Part shown: positions 41,680-42,303 of the stretch, in pieces
How positions within the stretch are numbered: position 1 is the stretch's first letter
How the letters are laid out: each line of letters starts with the position of its first letter
Assembly (NCBI GenBank): GCA_934098565.1
Contig: CAKOON010000008.1
Location: forward strand, 1-42,303
DNA: 42,303 bases
Direction: 5' to 3'
Origin: an uncultured Bacilli bacterium
GTDB taxonomy: Bacteria > Bacillota_I > Bacilli_A > RF39 > UBA660
Notes under the pieces: generated by a model
What the model saw: only the letters and a program-made list of their open reading frames with translations
The model's database searches: none
Told to the model about the DNA's origin: nothing
Program-made: the position numbers and the translations under genes

Positions 41680-42093
41680 TTAAGCAATACTTTCTATCCA
41701 AAAATAGTCTTGATTTTGAAAATCACAAGCAAAAAGATTGCTATTAGTTTTTAATTTACTAAAAAACTCAGGCTTTGGAGAAGTTGTTTCCATTATTAGA
41801 TAAGCATTACCAATCTTTAGCTTAGTCTCTTCGTCACTATAATAATTATTATAGATATGCGTATTCATAAACTTAGTATAGTGATCATTATTTCGATAAC
41901 TAGTAAACAAATAGTTATTAAGCTCAATTTTGTTAATGGGACTAACCATCTTTTCATACATATTAATACCATATTCTTGGTCACTTGTATTTAACATATA
42001 AATGTTTTGAAAGGTTTTAAAAAGGTTATAGGGACAGACTCTTGTTAATGTCTTAAATTCATTATTAATATTAAATATATAAAATTTTCTCAA
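41680..42093 (-). CDS. sirA: SirA-like protein (inhibitor of DnaA replication initiation)
   Basis: 137 aa, near the 148 aa of Bacillus SirA. It starts with TTG (42093), with AGGTGAT 5 bases upstream. The N-terminal FYIFNINNEF...NLFKTFQ parallels the Bacillus YYTYLIKEEF...FELFQ as I recall it. The C-terminal FFSKLKTNSNLFACDFQNQDYFWI parallels FFEVLKKVSPCFLAMDFNSKRYGWL. The middle is diverged. SirA binds DnaA domain I and blocks re-initiation during sporulation in Bacillus. Location next to yneF supports orthology. Whether this organism sporulates is unknown. Confidence 0.7.
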   Translation of the reverse strand: MRKFYIFNINNEFKTLTRVCPYNLFKTFQNIYMLNTSDQEYGINMYEKMVSPINKIELNNYLFTSYRNNDHYTKFMNTHIYNNYYSDEETKLKIGNAYLIMETTSPKPEFFSKLKTNSNLFACDFQNQDYFWIESIA

Positions 42094-42153
42094 AATTTAT
42101 CACCTATTATAAGTATATCTTAAGAATATTAAAAAATATGTCGAATTTTAAAA

Positions 42154-42276
42154 GACCTACCTCTTCGGCAGGACAAAATATAGTTTTTTAGACTCTAAAG
42201 CTGGTTTAGGGTCATCTATATTATCTCTTTTGGAATATTCCAAGGTTTAATCTTGTTTCCAATCTATTTATAGATT
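42154..42276 (-). other. Hairpin-rich stretch ending in a terminator-like stem
   Basis: On the minus strand, in order: AATCTA/TAGATT (42276-42261), CAAG/CTTG (42255-42241), the palindrome TTGGAATATTCCAA (42243-42230), GACCCTAAA/TTTAGAGTC (42213-42191, one mismatch), and GTCCTGCC/GGTAGGTC around a short loop (42174-42154, one mismatch) followed by TTTT. It holds no open gene that I can support. It could be the end of a structured RNA, the 3' end of an upstream transcript or a leader for sirA. Confidence 0.4.
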
Positions 42277-42303
42277 ACTAATACTAGTTACTTCTTAAAT
42301 TAA

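Noticed and set aside
1..42303. CRISPR array, prophage or insertion sequence
   Set aside because: No regularly spaced direct repeats, structural phage genes or transposases were seen. The retron RT is not a group II intron protein: it lacks the maturase and endonuclease parts and has the retron motifs.

Overview
The window is AT-rich, gene-dense DNA from a low-GC Gram-positive bacterium. TGA acts as a stop (for example at the end of mgtA) and tryptophan is TGG, so the Mycoplasma code is excluded. It carries cell-wall genes (class A PBP, polysaccharide deacetylase), the Bacillus-type neighbourhoods recU-ponA and sirA-yneF, a T-box leader, SUF-type Fe-S assembly and strong AGGAGG ribosome sites. 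My inference is an uncultured, reduced-genome, walled member of the Bacilli (RF39-like gut lineages are a good guess). There is no rRNA, IS element, prophage or CRISPR array.

Layout. 1-3120 (minus): wall-associated polysaccharide deacetylase, hemW, and a protein cut by the window edge with mTERF-like helical repeats. 3241-4011 (plus): small membrane protein. 4023-5819 (minus): lepA. 6005-7166 (plus): the most notable locus, a compact retron with a promoter, a 152-nt msr-msd-like RNA whose ends pair, and a 319-aa retron reverse transcriptase, with no accessory effector gene. 7205-9523 (minus): lon, with a palindrome on its promoter. 9676-14677 (minus): pheST behind a Phe T-box leader, then serS. 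14768-19102 (minus): sigma-region-4-like protein, membrane protein, and the SUF operon sufC-sufBD(short)-sufS-sufU.

19280-22750 (plus): recU-ponA. 22853-26883 (minus): MgtA-type P-type ATPase, DUF4186 protein, membrane protein. 26963-36703 (minus): the accessory-looking half, made of two small related proteins flanking a 750-aa coiled-coil membrane protein, an LRR/transglutaminase-like + HD(+possible ADP-ribosyltransferase-like) + unknown trio, and two unequal DUF2207 paralogs. 36913-38047 (plus): GerMN-domain lipoprotein-like protein and tRNA-Arg(UCU). 38212-42093 (minus): obg, a thioredoxin-fold protein without a CXXC, a membrane-anchored protein, frr, then yneF and a SirA-like gene, with a hairpin-rich stretch at the right edge.

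Genes are packed with overlaps of 1-35 bases. Several convergent pairs share bidirectional terminators that overlap the last codons. At many genes the sigma-A promoter lies inside the longest possible ORF, so I shortened several starts (lon, recU, the LRR/transglutaminase gene, both DUF2207 genes, yneF and others).
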